Positions 1-9,468 of a stretch of 64,000 bases of DNA are shown here, one piece after another. Below the pieces are notes generated by a model. It had not been told where the DNA came from, did no database searches, and saw only the letters and a program-made list of their open reading frames with translations. The DNA lies in assembly GCA_900323505.1 (NCBI GenBank), contig OOIN01000001.1, positions 682,001 to 746,000 on the forward strand. The letters run 5' to 3'. Position 1 is the first letter of the stretch. Each line of letters starts with the position of its first letter. The stretch comes from Ustilago trichophora. Lineage: Eukaryota > Basidiomycota > Ustilaginomycetes > Ustilaginales > Ustilaginaceae. Made by a program: the position numbers and the translations under genes.

Positions 1-1
1 G

Positions 2-1102
2 CACTCCCACGTCCGCTTTCTCGGCAACCTCGTTCTCAACCTCTGGGATTGTGGTGGACAACAATCCTACATGGACTCTTATCTCGACAAGCAGCGTAGT
101 CAGGTATTCTCCACCGTCGGCGTCCTCATCTACGTCTTTGACCTCGTTGGAGCCGAAGGAGGCGAAGAAGGTCAGACCGAATGGGAGCGAGATTTGCGCT
201 ATTACAAGGACTGCATCTCCGCTCTCTACCAGTATTCTCCCGATGCACAGGTGTTTTGCTTACTTCACAAGATGGATCTGGTGGACAAGTCGAGGAGAGC
301 TGCAGTTTACTCGAGTAGGGTCAAGGAGCTTCGTCGTAAAAGTGCCGAAGTGGCCCAAGCAGCCGCTTCTTCGCGTGGGGCAGAAGGGAAACATGGTTTC
401 AGAGTACACGCCTTCGCTACAAGCATCTGGGACGAAAGCCTCTATCGTGCTTGGAGCCGTATCGTCCAGACTCAAATCCCCGCCCTCTCGGTTCTCGAAA
501 GACATCTCAAACAATTGGCAGACACTTGTTCAGCCAACGAAGTGGTAGTTTTTGAAAGAAATACCTTCTTAGTCATTACCAAAGCTACCAGTACCACCAA
601 TACCACCACCTCTAACAACAGCGGTCTTGGTAGCTCATCATCTCAAAGCGTCGGATACACCTACGAAGAAGAAGAGGAAGGAATGGAAGGTTTCCGAGAC
701 ACTCAAGGTCGACTTTCCTCTTCCAACCTTTTACCTCTTGGATCTGGATTCATCACTTGCACTTCTTCTCTCGATCCAAATCCAACCTTTTCTCATCCTC
801 AACACGTATCTACATCCACCACGACAATGTTGGATCCAGAAAGGTTCGAAAAAGTCTCGGAACTCATCAAGAACTTCAAACTATCCTGTCAGAAACTTCC
901 CGCCAAAACTTCACAGTGCGAGTTTCAAGCGGTAGAATTGAAGGCTCCCAACTTCACCGCTTACATCGACAGCTTGACAAGCAACACCTACATCATGATC
1001 CTCCTCACCGATCCTTCCATCCAAATGGCTAGCGTCAAACTCAACGTCCAACTAGCCAGAGACCACTTTGAAAGGTTACAGGCTATCAATCTTCGTTCTT
1101 AG
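2..1102 (+). CDS. GTR1: Rag-family small GTPase Gtr1/RagA (5' end outside window)
   Basis: Gtr1/RagA pairs with a RagC-type partner on the vacuole or lysosome and signals amino-acid sufficiency to TORC1 (known for the family). The frame is open from base 2, upstream of the first Met at 71, and reads through the G3 motif WDCGGQ and then the Rag-typical QQSYMDSY. The G4 motif is HKMD, the Rag form of NKxD. The G1/P-loop lies before the window, so 366 residues of a 5'-truncated gene are visible. After the GTPase domain the C-terminal roadblock-like region is interrupted by a Ser/Thr/Asn-rich stretch and an acidic EEEEEG run, longer than in yeast or human proteins. The stop is only 145 bp from the convergent UPF3 stop. 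Confidence 0.93.
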   Translation, partial: HSHVRFLGNLVLNLWDCGGQQSYMDSYLDKQRSQVFSTVGVLIYVFDLVGAEGGEEGQTEWERDLRYYKDCISALYQYSPDAQVFCLLHKMDLVDKSRRAAVYSSRVKELRRKSAEVAQAAASSRGAEGKHGFRVHAFATSIWDESLYRAWSRIVQTQIPALSVLERHLKQLADTCSANEVVVFERNTFLVITKATSTTNTTTSNNSGLGSSSSQSVGYTYEEEEEGMEGFRDTQGRLSSSNLLPLGSGFITCTSSLDPNPTFSHPQHVSTSTTTMLDPERFEKVSELIKNFKLSCQKLPAKTSQCEFQAVELKAPNFTAYIDSLTSNTYIMILLTDPSIQMASVKLNVQLARDHFERLQAINLRS

Positions 1103-1247
1103 AATTCAAACTTGGGAGATTATCTGAACGTAGTAGCAATTACCCAATGTCCTGATTTTTTGTCAGATCTTTTCTCATGGATATGTTGGATGAGGAAGGT
1201 AAGGATTGCGATGTGCATTAGGGTATGACGTGGAGAGAGTGGGCGAT

Positions 1248-2798
1248 TTAAGATTCGCGCTTGAGAATTTGGATCTTTGTCGATTGCGAAGGGGTAGAGT
1301 TGTTGGTTTTGTCCTTTGGTGGAGCTTTACGTCGAGGTGGTCTAGGCTTGGGTTTGGTTTGGCCTTTACCGGTTGGATCGGGTGGCTGAGCCGCAGGTTC
1401 AGCGTTCTTATTCGCCGATGCTTTGGGAGGTGGTAATTGCTGCTGCTGTTGTTTGGCCTGTTTCTTGGCGGTATTGCCTTCTGATTTCTCCCCAGCGTTC
1501 GGGTTGTCTGTGGGTTTCTCCTTGCCCTTCCTCTTCTTCTTTTCGCGCTTGGCCGCTTTTGCAGCCGCTTCCTCCTCAGCAGTGACGACCTGGCCCTTGT
1601 CCTTCGCCTTATCCTTGTTGCTCTTCTTGGATTTCACCTTCCCCTCCACCCCCACCCCCACCATGGGAGTCGCATTCGAACCCGACCCCTTGACGAGACC
1701 CTTGGCAGCAGCTCTAGCAGCAGCCTTTTCAGCCTTCTTGGCCTTCTTGGCCGCAGCAGCCGATCCCAACTTGGCCATCTTGAGCGCTCGCAGATGCTCC
1801 AACAACGGCGTCGATTTGCCCTTCTCTGCAGCCTCGATCCTAGCCCTCTCCTTGTGCTCTGGATCCCACAGGGAAGCTAAAACATCCCGTTCAGACTTGA
1901 CTTCATCAACTGGCTTGTTCAGCCGCTCTACGAATGCCATGTAGTCGGCATCCTTTTCGATGGTCCCCTGTTTCGGATCCGGCTTGGTCCTGCGTCCTCG
2001 ATTACCAGAAGCGGTAAGGATCACCTTTTGGTACGGTGCGAACTCTACAATCGCCACCGATTCTTTGCCTTGACTATCGCGAAAGATGTGGCCGTCGAAT
2101 GCCTTGTGGAACGTGACGAGCGATTCAGCGTCGAGAAAGCGCAGATAGGCACGGGCGTGTTTGTTCTGCTTGTTGGCATCGGACTTCTGCTTGCCTGCAA
2201 CAAACTTTTTGTAGTCTACCGTAGGCGTAACAGCATTCTGCACCACAGTCGAAGTAGACGCTTCACCCTCATCCCCACCCCGAGCAGATGCGGCACTGTT
2301 GACCACCTGACAATCGACAACGTTGCGAATCCAAGGCGAAACAGCTCTCCAGAACACCTCCTCGGGAAGGTTGGGTGGCAATCGACGCACTACAACTTTG
2401 CTCTTGAAGTTTGCAGATGGTTTACCTTGTCTTTCAGCTGCAGGTTTGTGAACAGGTTCTCTTTTGGGTTGATGCTGTTTCTTCTGCTGCTGCTGCTTTG
2501 CACCGCCTCCTGATGCAGGTGTGGGTTTGGCTGCATCATCTTGAGATTTGACCTGGCCAGACTTGTCATCGCCAGACTTGCGCTCCTTTTCCTTCTCCTT
2601 TTGCTTCTGAGCGCGGTTCTGGGCAGCACGCTCCCGATTCTGCTGAGCTTTGACCCGGTTATCGGCCGCCTTGTCCTGCTGATGCGTTCGGTGAGATTGC
2701 TGATGCCGGACATTGCGAGTTTGCGCCTCGGTGGCAGCGGGACCAGGAGCAGAGGATCCTGCTTCCGGTTGCGGCTGCGGCTGCGGCTGCTGGGACAT
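1248..2798 (-). CDS. UPF3: Nonsense-mediated mRNA decay protein Upf3
   Basis: Upf3 joins Upf2 and Upf1 on mRNAs that terminate prematurely. The Smg4/UPF3 RNP-like domain covers about residues 134-297 of 516: KSKVVVRRLPPNLPEEVFW opens it, RAYLRFLDAESLVTFHKAFDG is the middle, and VAIVEFAPYQKV is the RNP1-like strand. A charged insert of about 40 residues splits the domain. The rest is very low complexity: Gln/Pro-rich N-terminus, Lys/Gln-rich linkers and a long Lys/Ala/Glu-rich C-terminus that may bind RNA. I chose the Met at 2798 (MSQQPQPQ) because the frame upstream of it is unlike a protein and overlaps the shared promoter with SYF2. No intron is needed. Confidence 0.92.
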   Translation of the reverse strand: MSQQPQPQPQPEAGSSAPGPAATEAQTRNVRHQQSHRTHQQDKAADNRVKAQQNRERAAQNRAQKQKEKEKERKSGDDKSGQVKSQDDAAKPTPASGGGAKQQQQKKQHQPKREPVHKPAAERQGKPSANFKSKVVVRRLPPNLPEEVFWRAVSPWIRNVVDCQVVNSAASARGGDEGEASTSTVVQNAVTPTVDYKKFVAGKQKSDANKQNKHARAYLRFLDAESLVTFHKAFDGHIFRDSQGKESVAIVEFAPYQKVILTASGNRGRRTKPDPKQGTIEKDADYMAFVERLNKPVDEVKSERDVLASLWDPEHKERARIEAAEKGKSTPLLEHLRALKMAKLGSAAAAKKAKKAEKAAARAAAKGLVKGSGSNATPMVGVGVEGKVKSKKSNKDKAKDKGQVVTAEEEAAAKAAKREKKKRKGKEKPTDNPNAGEKSEGNTAKKQAKQQQQQLPPPKASANKNAEPAAQPPDPTGKGQTKPKPRPPRRKAPPKDKTNNSTPSQSTKIQILKRES

Positions 2799-3058
2799 CT
2801 TGAGAATTGCACCGAACGAGCGAGCGAGCAAGTATCGATTGTTGGATGATGGATGAATGGAAAGAAGACTGATGACGAGGTGGAATGGGCAAACTGCGAT
2901 CCAACCTTTCAAGGGTCCAGAGATTTTTCGATGCAAAAAGAAAACCCCCCGAACGGCATAACGGAGATGTGGAGCTGTTCGATCTTCATTTCACTCCATC
3001 ACATCGCAATTCTCATCATATCACTTTCACAATCTCAAGGCCACACATTCCTCCCACG

Positions 3059-3985
3059 ATGCCAACCCGCAGAACAAGAGCAGCACAAAAGGCACACGAT
3101 CACCACGACGCGGCCGAGGAGCAGGTCAAGGTAGCTGAATCTTCCTCCACAGCAGCACCTCTTCTCACCACCGAAGTACAATTCGAAACAACCTCTTCGA
3201 CCGCAACCAAGCCGAAAGGCAAATCTCTAGCAGTGCGGCATCAACCTCTTCTACCCTCAGAAACCATCCAATCATCCGCCGATGCCTCATCGTCCAACTC
3301 CGCCACCTTACCCCAACGCGACGAGTCCACATCACCCTCCTCCTCTACCATCACGATGTCAGACCGACAAGCGCGACTCACCTTACTACGGGCCAAGATG
3401 GCCTCTTCCACAAGAGCCAATCGCCAAGCCATCCTCTCTGAACAATCGCGTTCGCGAACCATCGCCTCCGAACTCAAATCCTCTTCGTCTTCTCGAAAGC
3501 TCGAAAAAGCCGAGAAACTGCTCGAAGAACGAGACCTCCTCCAAAGCGGACAGGACGTAGAACGTCATCGTAACATGCACTACTCGCTCGAGGACAGCCA
3601 AGCCTGGGACGCCAAGTTGGAGGCAAAGGAAAAGAGGAAAGATCATGGACCTGGTGATTTTGGCGACGCCGCAGAACGCGCCTACCAACGACAGCTGAGG
3701 TCGCTCAAACCTGAGCGCGCTAGTGAAACACAAGACCGACATCAAGACCAACTCAACTACGGCTCTCATATACCCACCCAAGACGCCATCGACAGAGTGG
3801 TATCCCATCTCAACCACGAACGTCAAATCATCCAAAACAGAAGTAGAACCAGACAGGATGATCCAGACGCAGAGATCAACTACATCAACGATAGCAACAA
3901 GCATTTCAACAAGAAACTCAAGAGGTACTACGACAAGCAAACCAAAGAGATCAGGGAAAACTTGGAGAGAGGTACGGCTCTTTAG
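3059..3985 (+). CDS. SYF2: Pre-mRNA splicing factor Syf2
   Basis: Syf2 belongs to the Prp19/NTC complex of the active spliceosome and helps with cell-cycle progression (family knowledge). The C-terminal SYF2 domain is clear: AWDAKLEAKEKRKDHGPGDF, then AERAYQRQLRSLKP, YGSHIPTQDAIDRVV, and the end block INYINDSNKHFNKKLKRYYD. The N-terminal 90 residues are Ser/Thr-rich and not conserved-looking. The start at 3059 (MPTRRTRAAQ) follows CCCACG and gives 308 residues; the frame runs open upstream but those codons fall in the 260-bp divergent promoter with UPF3. No introns. The gene converges on the exo-glucanase with 232 bp between stops. Confidence 0.94.
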   Translation: MPTRRTRAAQKAHDHHDAAEEQVKVAESSSTAAPLLTTEVQFETTSSTATKPKGKSLAVRHQPLLPSETIQSSADASSSNSATLPQRDESTSPSSSTITMSDRQARLTLLRAKMASSTRANRQAILSEQSRSRTIASELKSSSSSRKLEKAEKLLEERDLLQSGQDVERHRNMHYSLEDSQAWDAKLEAKEKRKDHGPGDFGDAAERAYQRQLRSLKPERASETQDRHQDQLNYGSHIPTQDAIDRVVSHLNHERQIIQNRSRTRQDDPDAEINYINDSNKHFNKKLKRYYDKQTKEIRENLERGTAL

Positions 3986-4217
3986 TCTCATCTCCAGTCT
4001 TGCAATCAAATCACATACCCATGTTCCATCGTTCGGAAAAGATCATTCGATTGATTCATTGCTTTGCATTACATCATTAGGAAGCCTGCTCTCCACCAAA
4101 CTGTTCGATCATGGGGAGCAAGGGGGGTATTACACAAGTTGACGGGGGGGAAAAAAAGAAAGAGTTCACTGGTGTCCGTGGTACGGACCCAAGCTTGACA
4201 CCTTTTCTCATTATCAT

Positions 4218-5689
4218 TTAGCAGCGGGCGTTGGGTCTCGAGTTGAGGTTACGCGTGATCCAACCGCCGTTGAGACCACGTTGGTAGTCCCAATCCGCCG
4301 CCTGTTCCGTTTTCCAAGTCCAAAAGATCCAGCCGGTGGCACGTTCGTAGACCGAGATTTGGGTTTCAAACAGACGCTGGAGTTGCGCCTTGTATGCCGC
4401 CGAGAATCTGGAGCCGTCGCCAGTCTTGTCAGCACAGCTTCCTACGTAGTAGCTTCCCTGGCCAAAGCTGCCGTCGTAGCGAGCACCCACACCTCGGCCG
4501 TTGAGGTACTTGGCGCAGTCGGTGGGGGCGGTGGTCCATTCGCCGACAATGGTCCAGAGGTTCCTGTTCGAGGAGGCGAGACCGTCGGCTTGGCTACAGT
4601 AGTTGTTGAGACGCTGGTCTTCCGACATGGCCACCTCCTGGGGCGAAAAGACCGAGTAAATGTGTGTATCGAGCAGCACCTGCTGGAACTGAGGTGGTTG
4701 TGCGACGCCGTTCCAGTAGGAAAGGCCCATGAATCCGTCGTGGATCATGATGGCAGCATTGCCAAACTTGGATCGTGCATTGTAGTAGCCCGAAAAGTAG
4801 TAGTTCTTGGTAAAGTCCATCATGTTGCCTCCAAGGAAGCCGGCAGGCTCGTTTAGAAGCTCGATCGAGGTGACGGTGCCATCGTACTTGGCAAAGCGAG
4901 CGGCAATGGTCGAGATGACAGCGACGGCACGGTCGGCATTCCTCTGGTTGCTGGGCCAGTTAGCTGCACCTTTGCGGCCGGAATTGTCAAAGCCGTTCTG
5001 CGAGCCAGGAACCCCGTGCAGGTCAATGATAACCTTGAGACCGTAATTGCGCGACCACTGTACAGCACGCTCGAGATAGTCGGCCTGGTTCCACTTGACA
5101 TAAGGCTCACCGGCCGAGTTGTCGAAAGCCCAGTAACCAATGGGGATTCGGACGTGGTTGAGACCGGCAGCTGCAATGGCGGCAAAGTCAGCCTCGGTGT
5201 AGAAGGTAGACCAATGCCTCTGAAGTCGTCCGTAAGCATTGCTGGCGTACTGGCCAAAAGTCCACTCGTCAATCACGCGCGAGTCGCCAGTGTTGTCAAA
5301 GAGGCTTGGGGTAATCCATGGCTCAGCAACTAGCCATCCACCGATGTTTACACCTCGGACCTGAAGCAGTACGGAAAGGGAGAAGATACAACGTTAGTAT
5401 ATTTACAATAGCAATCGCTGCTTTGATCGTTACTCACTTTCTGGGTTCCATACGAGAATCCGGGATTCTGTCGCGGTTCGAGAACGACGCGAGCGTTGTC
5501 AAGGAGTTCGCCGCGTTCGTTGAGAAGAGAGTCCTGAAGGTTTCCTGAAGGGTCGGCCCGAATGACGGGGCGAGTGTCGTTGCCAAAGGGGACAAAGGCA
5601 CCGATCGGAGAGGGAGCGGCCGCAGCCTGCTGCGACACGAGTGCGAGCGCCGACGCGAGGACGGGGAGAAGAGTGAACTTGAGCATCAT
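4218..5689 (-). CDS. EXG1: Secreted exo-1,3-beta-glucanase (GH5)
   Basis: Two exons, 5438-5689 and 4218-5360, join across a 77-bp intron (5361-5437; GTGAGT...TTCAG) to give 464 residues. The enzyme trims glucose from 1,3-beta-glucan in the wall. A hydrophobic signal peptide (about residues 1-24, ending QQAAAA) precedes a short pro-region. The GH5 start RGVNIGGWLVAEPW spans the splice junction, which confirms the intron. Further motifs are HVRIPIGYWAF, DLHGVPGSQNG, the acid/base glutamate in LNEP (about E255), DTHIYSVF, and the nucleophile in VGEW (about E358), ending with ATGWIFWTWK. Two adjacent Met codons (5689, 5686) could both start it. All catalytic residues are present. A long 3.8-kb gene-free region lies upstream. 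Confidence 0.95.
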
Positions 5690-6428
5690 GGTGGCTCGCG
5701 AGGATCCCTGTTCCAGCTTCGTGAGAAAGAGATGGAGTGGTGTTTGGAGAAGGTGAAGATCTAACGGCCTTTCTGGCAAGGCGAGATGAAGGGAGGGTTC
5801 GAGACCTATGAGAGATGGTTGGGCGGGCGGTGAAGAAGAGAAGGAGAAGGCGTTGGCGAGGGGAGCGGAGCGGAGGGATGGTGTAGATTTGGGAGTAGCT
5901 CGGCGAGGATAAGCGGAAGCCAAGGCCAGGAATGTGAGTGGTATATATGGGCTAATGAGTAGGGAAAGGAGTCTTTGCGGCTGGGTCCAGAATCCGGCCT
6001 GCGGAGAGCAAGAGGACAGCGAGTGGCTAAACGCAAGGATGCAAGAGTCAGAACGAGGAAAGAAGAAGAAGAAGAAGAGTTGCGCGCGGGAGGGAGGGAG
6101 TGAAGAGAGAGAGAGAGAGATGCAGGTCTGCCGGCAGGCCTGAGAGAGCTAGTACTCAGCGCGTGAACGTGATGAAGGGAGACGAGGAGGAGGAGGAGGA
6201 GCAGGTGGTGTGTGAGAAAGGGGTTGGGGATGGAGTTGGAGATGGAGATGGAGATGGGGAAAGCGGAGTAACTAACGAGCAGGAGACGGCAACAAGCAGA
6301 CGAACTTTGAGCTGCAGCTCTGTTGGACAAGCGACCTTGGTTGGGTCAATTGCAGCAGCTAAGTTAGGCAACACAGACGGGGTCGGGCGGCGGCGAAAGG
6401 CACACACCACAAGGTTGTGGTAACATAT

Positions 6429-6493
6429 GTGTGCTAGCAGAGCTGTGTGCTAGCAGAGCTTGGTAAAAGCTTGGTAAAAGCTTGGTAAAAGCT
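6429..6493. repeat. Two adjacent short tandem arrays
   Basis: A 16-bp unit (GTGTGCTAGCAGAGCT) occurs twice (6429-6460), directly followed by three perfect copies of an 11-bp unit (TGGTAAAAGCT, 6461-6493). Perfect copies suggest recent slippage; no function is evident. Confidence 0.9.
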
Positions 6494-7013
6494 TGCGTTT
6501 AGGGGGATAAACTAGCCATTGCGCAACATGACGCCTGTGTTGACAAGACCCGGCACCGCATCGGCAGGACTGGAACGTAACAAGAGGACCACCAACTGAG
6601 CAATGCGCGCTAGAGCGTTTCTATTGGATGATGTACAGTAGACAGGGCAGAGCGACGGGACAGGACTAGTTGTAGTGAGAGGCGGCGACTATGGAAGGGA
6701 CTTGGTTTAGCGGAGTGATTGAAGCTGCATCATCTGGCCAAAGCTGTCGTCCGGAGGGTCCCTGCGTCGGGGAGATATGAGTGAATGAAAGACGACGGCT
6801 AAAAGACAAAGCCGTGTGTGGAGAGAGAGAGAGAGTGCAGGGTGGGGGGGAAGCGTAGAAGCGAGGTGGCACAGATGGCACAAAAAACGGCACTAAGGAC
6901 GAGAGCGATGCATCTCGGATGTAGAAAGCATATGTTGTTGACCCTGTCTGTCTGACACGGATGTTTGAGCAGCTTAGACGAGACAAACACTTTTCAGTTT
7001 CCATTGTCCTGTC

Positions 7014-7057
7014 TGTACAGTCCTGTCTGTACAGTACTGTACAGTACTGTACAGTAG
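7014..7057. repeat. TGTACAGTAC palindromic cluster
   Basis: A run of alternating TACAGTA and TACTGTA heptamers forms a self-complementary stretch (7029-7057), preceded by two copies of CCTGTCTGTACAG. Similar clusters lie at 8570-8596 and 56437-56460. All are outside genes. Confidence 0.85.
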
Positions 7058-9205
7058 ACAGAACACCACTTCGCCCGCCTTTTTGTTTTTCTCGTTTCTC
7101 TCGCTTCTGCCGCACTACTGCTTAGCTTAGCGTTGCACAGGAGTCTGACTCGAAGCTCCAACCCTTTGCGGTGTCCAAATGTGGATTGTGCCGGTGACTG
7201 ATTTGGCTATGCAAATTCTGAGTGCTAGCAAGCAACTCGATCCGACGGAGAGAATCTGGTGCTCTGGCGAACCGGCAAATTGGCAATCACAAGCGAGTGC
7301 AACGGCCAAGCCATCTACATGCTTGGCGAGCGTGACAAAACAGAGAGCACATCGTCCAATTTGGTACGCTATCATTGGTCCAAGTGATCACAATCACACC
7401 AAAGTTCTCCGACACCATCACGGGACAGGGAACCCTTTGCGCAATTTTTGGTTTCAAAAGCGGGATCAACCAACAACGTGCGATCTCTGGTTGAGGTGAC
7501 GAATGGAGCAACGACGGCGATAACGACAACGACAACGACGACGATCTGTGTCTGGACTCTCGGGAACTGGAAGCCAAAGAGGATCATCGCTACATTTGAG
7601 TCATGATCCAGCTGTCCCGTGTCGTGTACTGTAGAGTAGATTCAATGCAGTCGGGCAAATAGAAACACAAACTCGTTGACTCTCACACGGGGCATGAGCG
7701 GACTTTCGGAGCGCAGTCAGCGTGAGTATGAACCAAAGGCGTAGAGTGACAAGAAGCATGTTGGTGAGATTGCGCGCGGTAGAGATGATCTGCCGAGCTG
7801 AGTTGACATTCTGAGACACTGAGCTGATGGCTTACTTGACTCGAGGTAAGGCTACCCTGTTTTTGGCTCTCATGCGACGGTCAATTCAACATACAGAGAG
7901 TCGGAATAGAACTTGGTTCAGTCGGGGAATACCTCTGGCGTCTTTTGAGTGCTTGTCTCCATTGCAGACTGCATAAGAGATCGTACAAGCCGGGGGCGCG
8001 GGCGCTATACTGTACTTGTATGCGAAGGGTGGGGCGCAAAATTCACACTCGGCCCATTTCAGCCCGGTCAATCCAAAGCTGCTTTCTTGAACCTTGTCTC
8101 TTGTGTACAGTATGCGACTCAAGTTACAGAAACAGCGGCATGAGCTCGCCCTCGGATCAAGTGTAAGCTTGTATGCATGTGCACTGTAGCCATCTCGATT
8201 CGGACCTCGCTTCCTATACATTTACTCGAGTGTCGCGCGCTTTTGAGCTGTTGCAGTGCTAAAGAAAAAGGGGGCATCGCATAGACATGCCCTCCTTGAC
8301 ACACTTCAGCTCGAACATCGAGTCGGCCCGCGCGGCGAGTTGCTATATACTGTAACTACTATGCCATGTGTCTGCGATCGATCGATCGGCCGGCAACCCA
8401 TGATACCACGTTTAGAAGCTCTAGCTTCGATCGTAGATATGTCACTAGCGAACACACAGACAAACAGAGACGCAAAGCGATGCCGCATTACAGCAGGATA
8501 GAGTTCAAACGGCAGGGCAAGAACAGACGACGCGCGCTTGGCATTCGAGCATCTACAATCAACCCCCAGTACAGTACAGTACTGTACGTATGTACAGTTG
8601 CCGGTCATCGACAAACTAATGCAACGTCCCTTCTCTCGTCAGTAAAGGTCACGCTACCCAAGCTCGGATCTTGTCCTCTCCGATCGAGCCCAACTACGCA
8701 CGCCTTTCGACACGGTAAACAGTTTCTCAGATTGCTCTAGGAAGAGATGATGGAGCCAAGAGAGACAACCCTCTTCTGGACACGATCCAAGGCTTAGGTC
8801 TTGGGAGAGCTTGGCGTTCACGATGAATGCAGATGGACATGTTCCATCGTTTGGATCAAGCTCGCCGCCGATCCTAGCCCGATAGACTGTAGCCTCATTC
8901 AACACCTACCACGCTACCACGCTACGAATGATCCTTGCACACAGCACGCAGCTGGCAGAAGAGGGGAGCTCCGTTGATGTTCGCCTGCTAAAGTTCAGCA
9001 TGGTTGCCTCTGATTTGCCAAACGCGCCAACGACGCGTCTTTGTTTCTGTACCCAAGATTTGGGCGCTTTGCTATTACTGTTAGACTTTAGCATGCTTAC
9101 AAGCGCTAGCGCTTACTTGATGATGACTAACGATGCGCAGCAGAGAGAATAGAGCACGCACCCTTTAAACTTTCTTGACAACTGAGCTTCTCGAGATTAA
9201 CACTT

Positions 9206-9264
9206 TTTCTCTCTTTCTCTCTTTCTCTTTCTCTCTTTCTCTTTCTCTCTCTCTCTCTCTCTCC
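9206..9264. repeat. CT/CTTT pyrimidine microsatellite
   Basis: An imperfect (CTTT)n array passes into (CT)n about 205 bp before the UPF1 start. Pyrimidine tracts of this kind are common in fungal core promoters and leaders, so it may mark the UPF1 transcription start region; that role is inference. Confidence 0.85.
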
Positions 9265-9468
9265 CACCTACCTACCATTCCGCTAGGCCACACTTCCTAT
9301 TCGATTGGCGCATCCAACCAGGCTTCAACCACCTCATTAAGCGCCATTGCTGTCGCAGTCAAGGCGCCCTTTGCCGATACCAGTGGCTAGCTCTCCACAT
9401 GCTCTGAAACAGCTTCGCATCCGGCTCGTCGACCTTTGCTCGACTTTTTGCCACTCACTCATCCAACC

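Larger units (their letters stand above)
5690..9468. other. Gene-free divergent region between exo-glucanase and UPF1
   Basis: I find no convincing gene in these 3.8 kb; all frames are short and compositionally odd. It contains GA-rich tracts just upstream of the glucanase (6060-6260), tandem repeats at 6429-6493, clusters of a TACAGTA/TACTGTA motif (6634, 7029-7057, 7627, 8008, 8106, 8348, 8570-8596) and a CT-rich tract before UPF1 (9206-9264). The first kilobase may be the glucanase promoter and the CT-rich tract part of the UPF1 leader. A non-coding RNA cannot be excluded. Confidence 0.6.

Noticed and set aside
5806..6410. Ser/Leu-rich frames upstream of the exo-glucanase
   Set aside because: Produced by GA/CT-rich tracts; no conserved features and no plausible splice partners.
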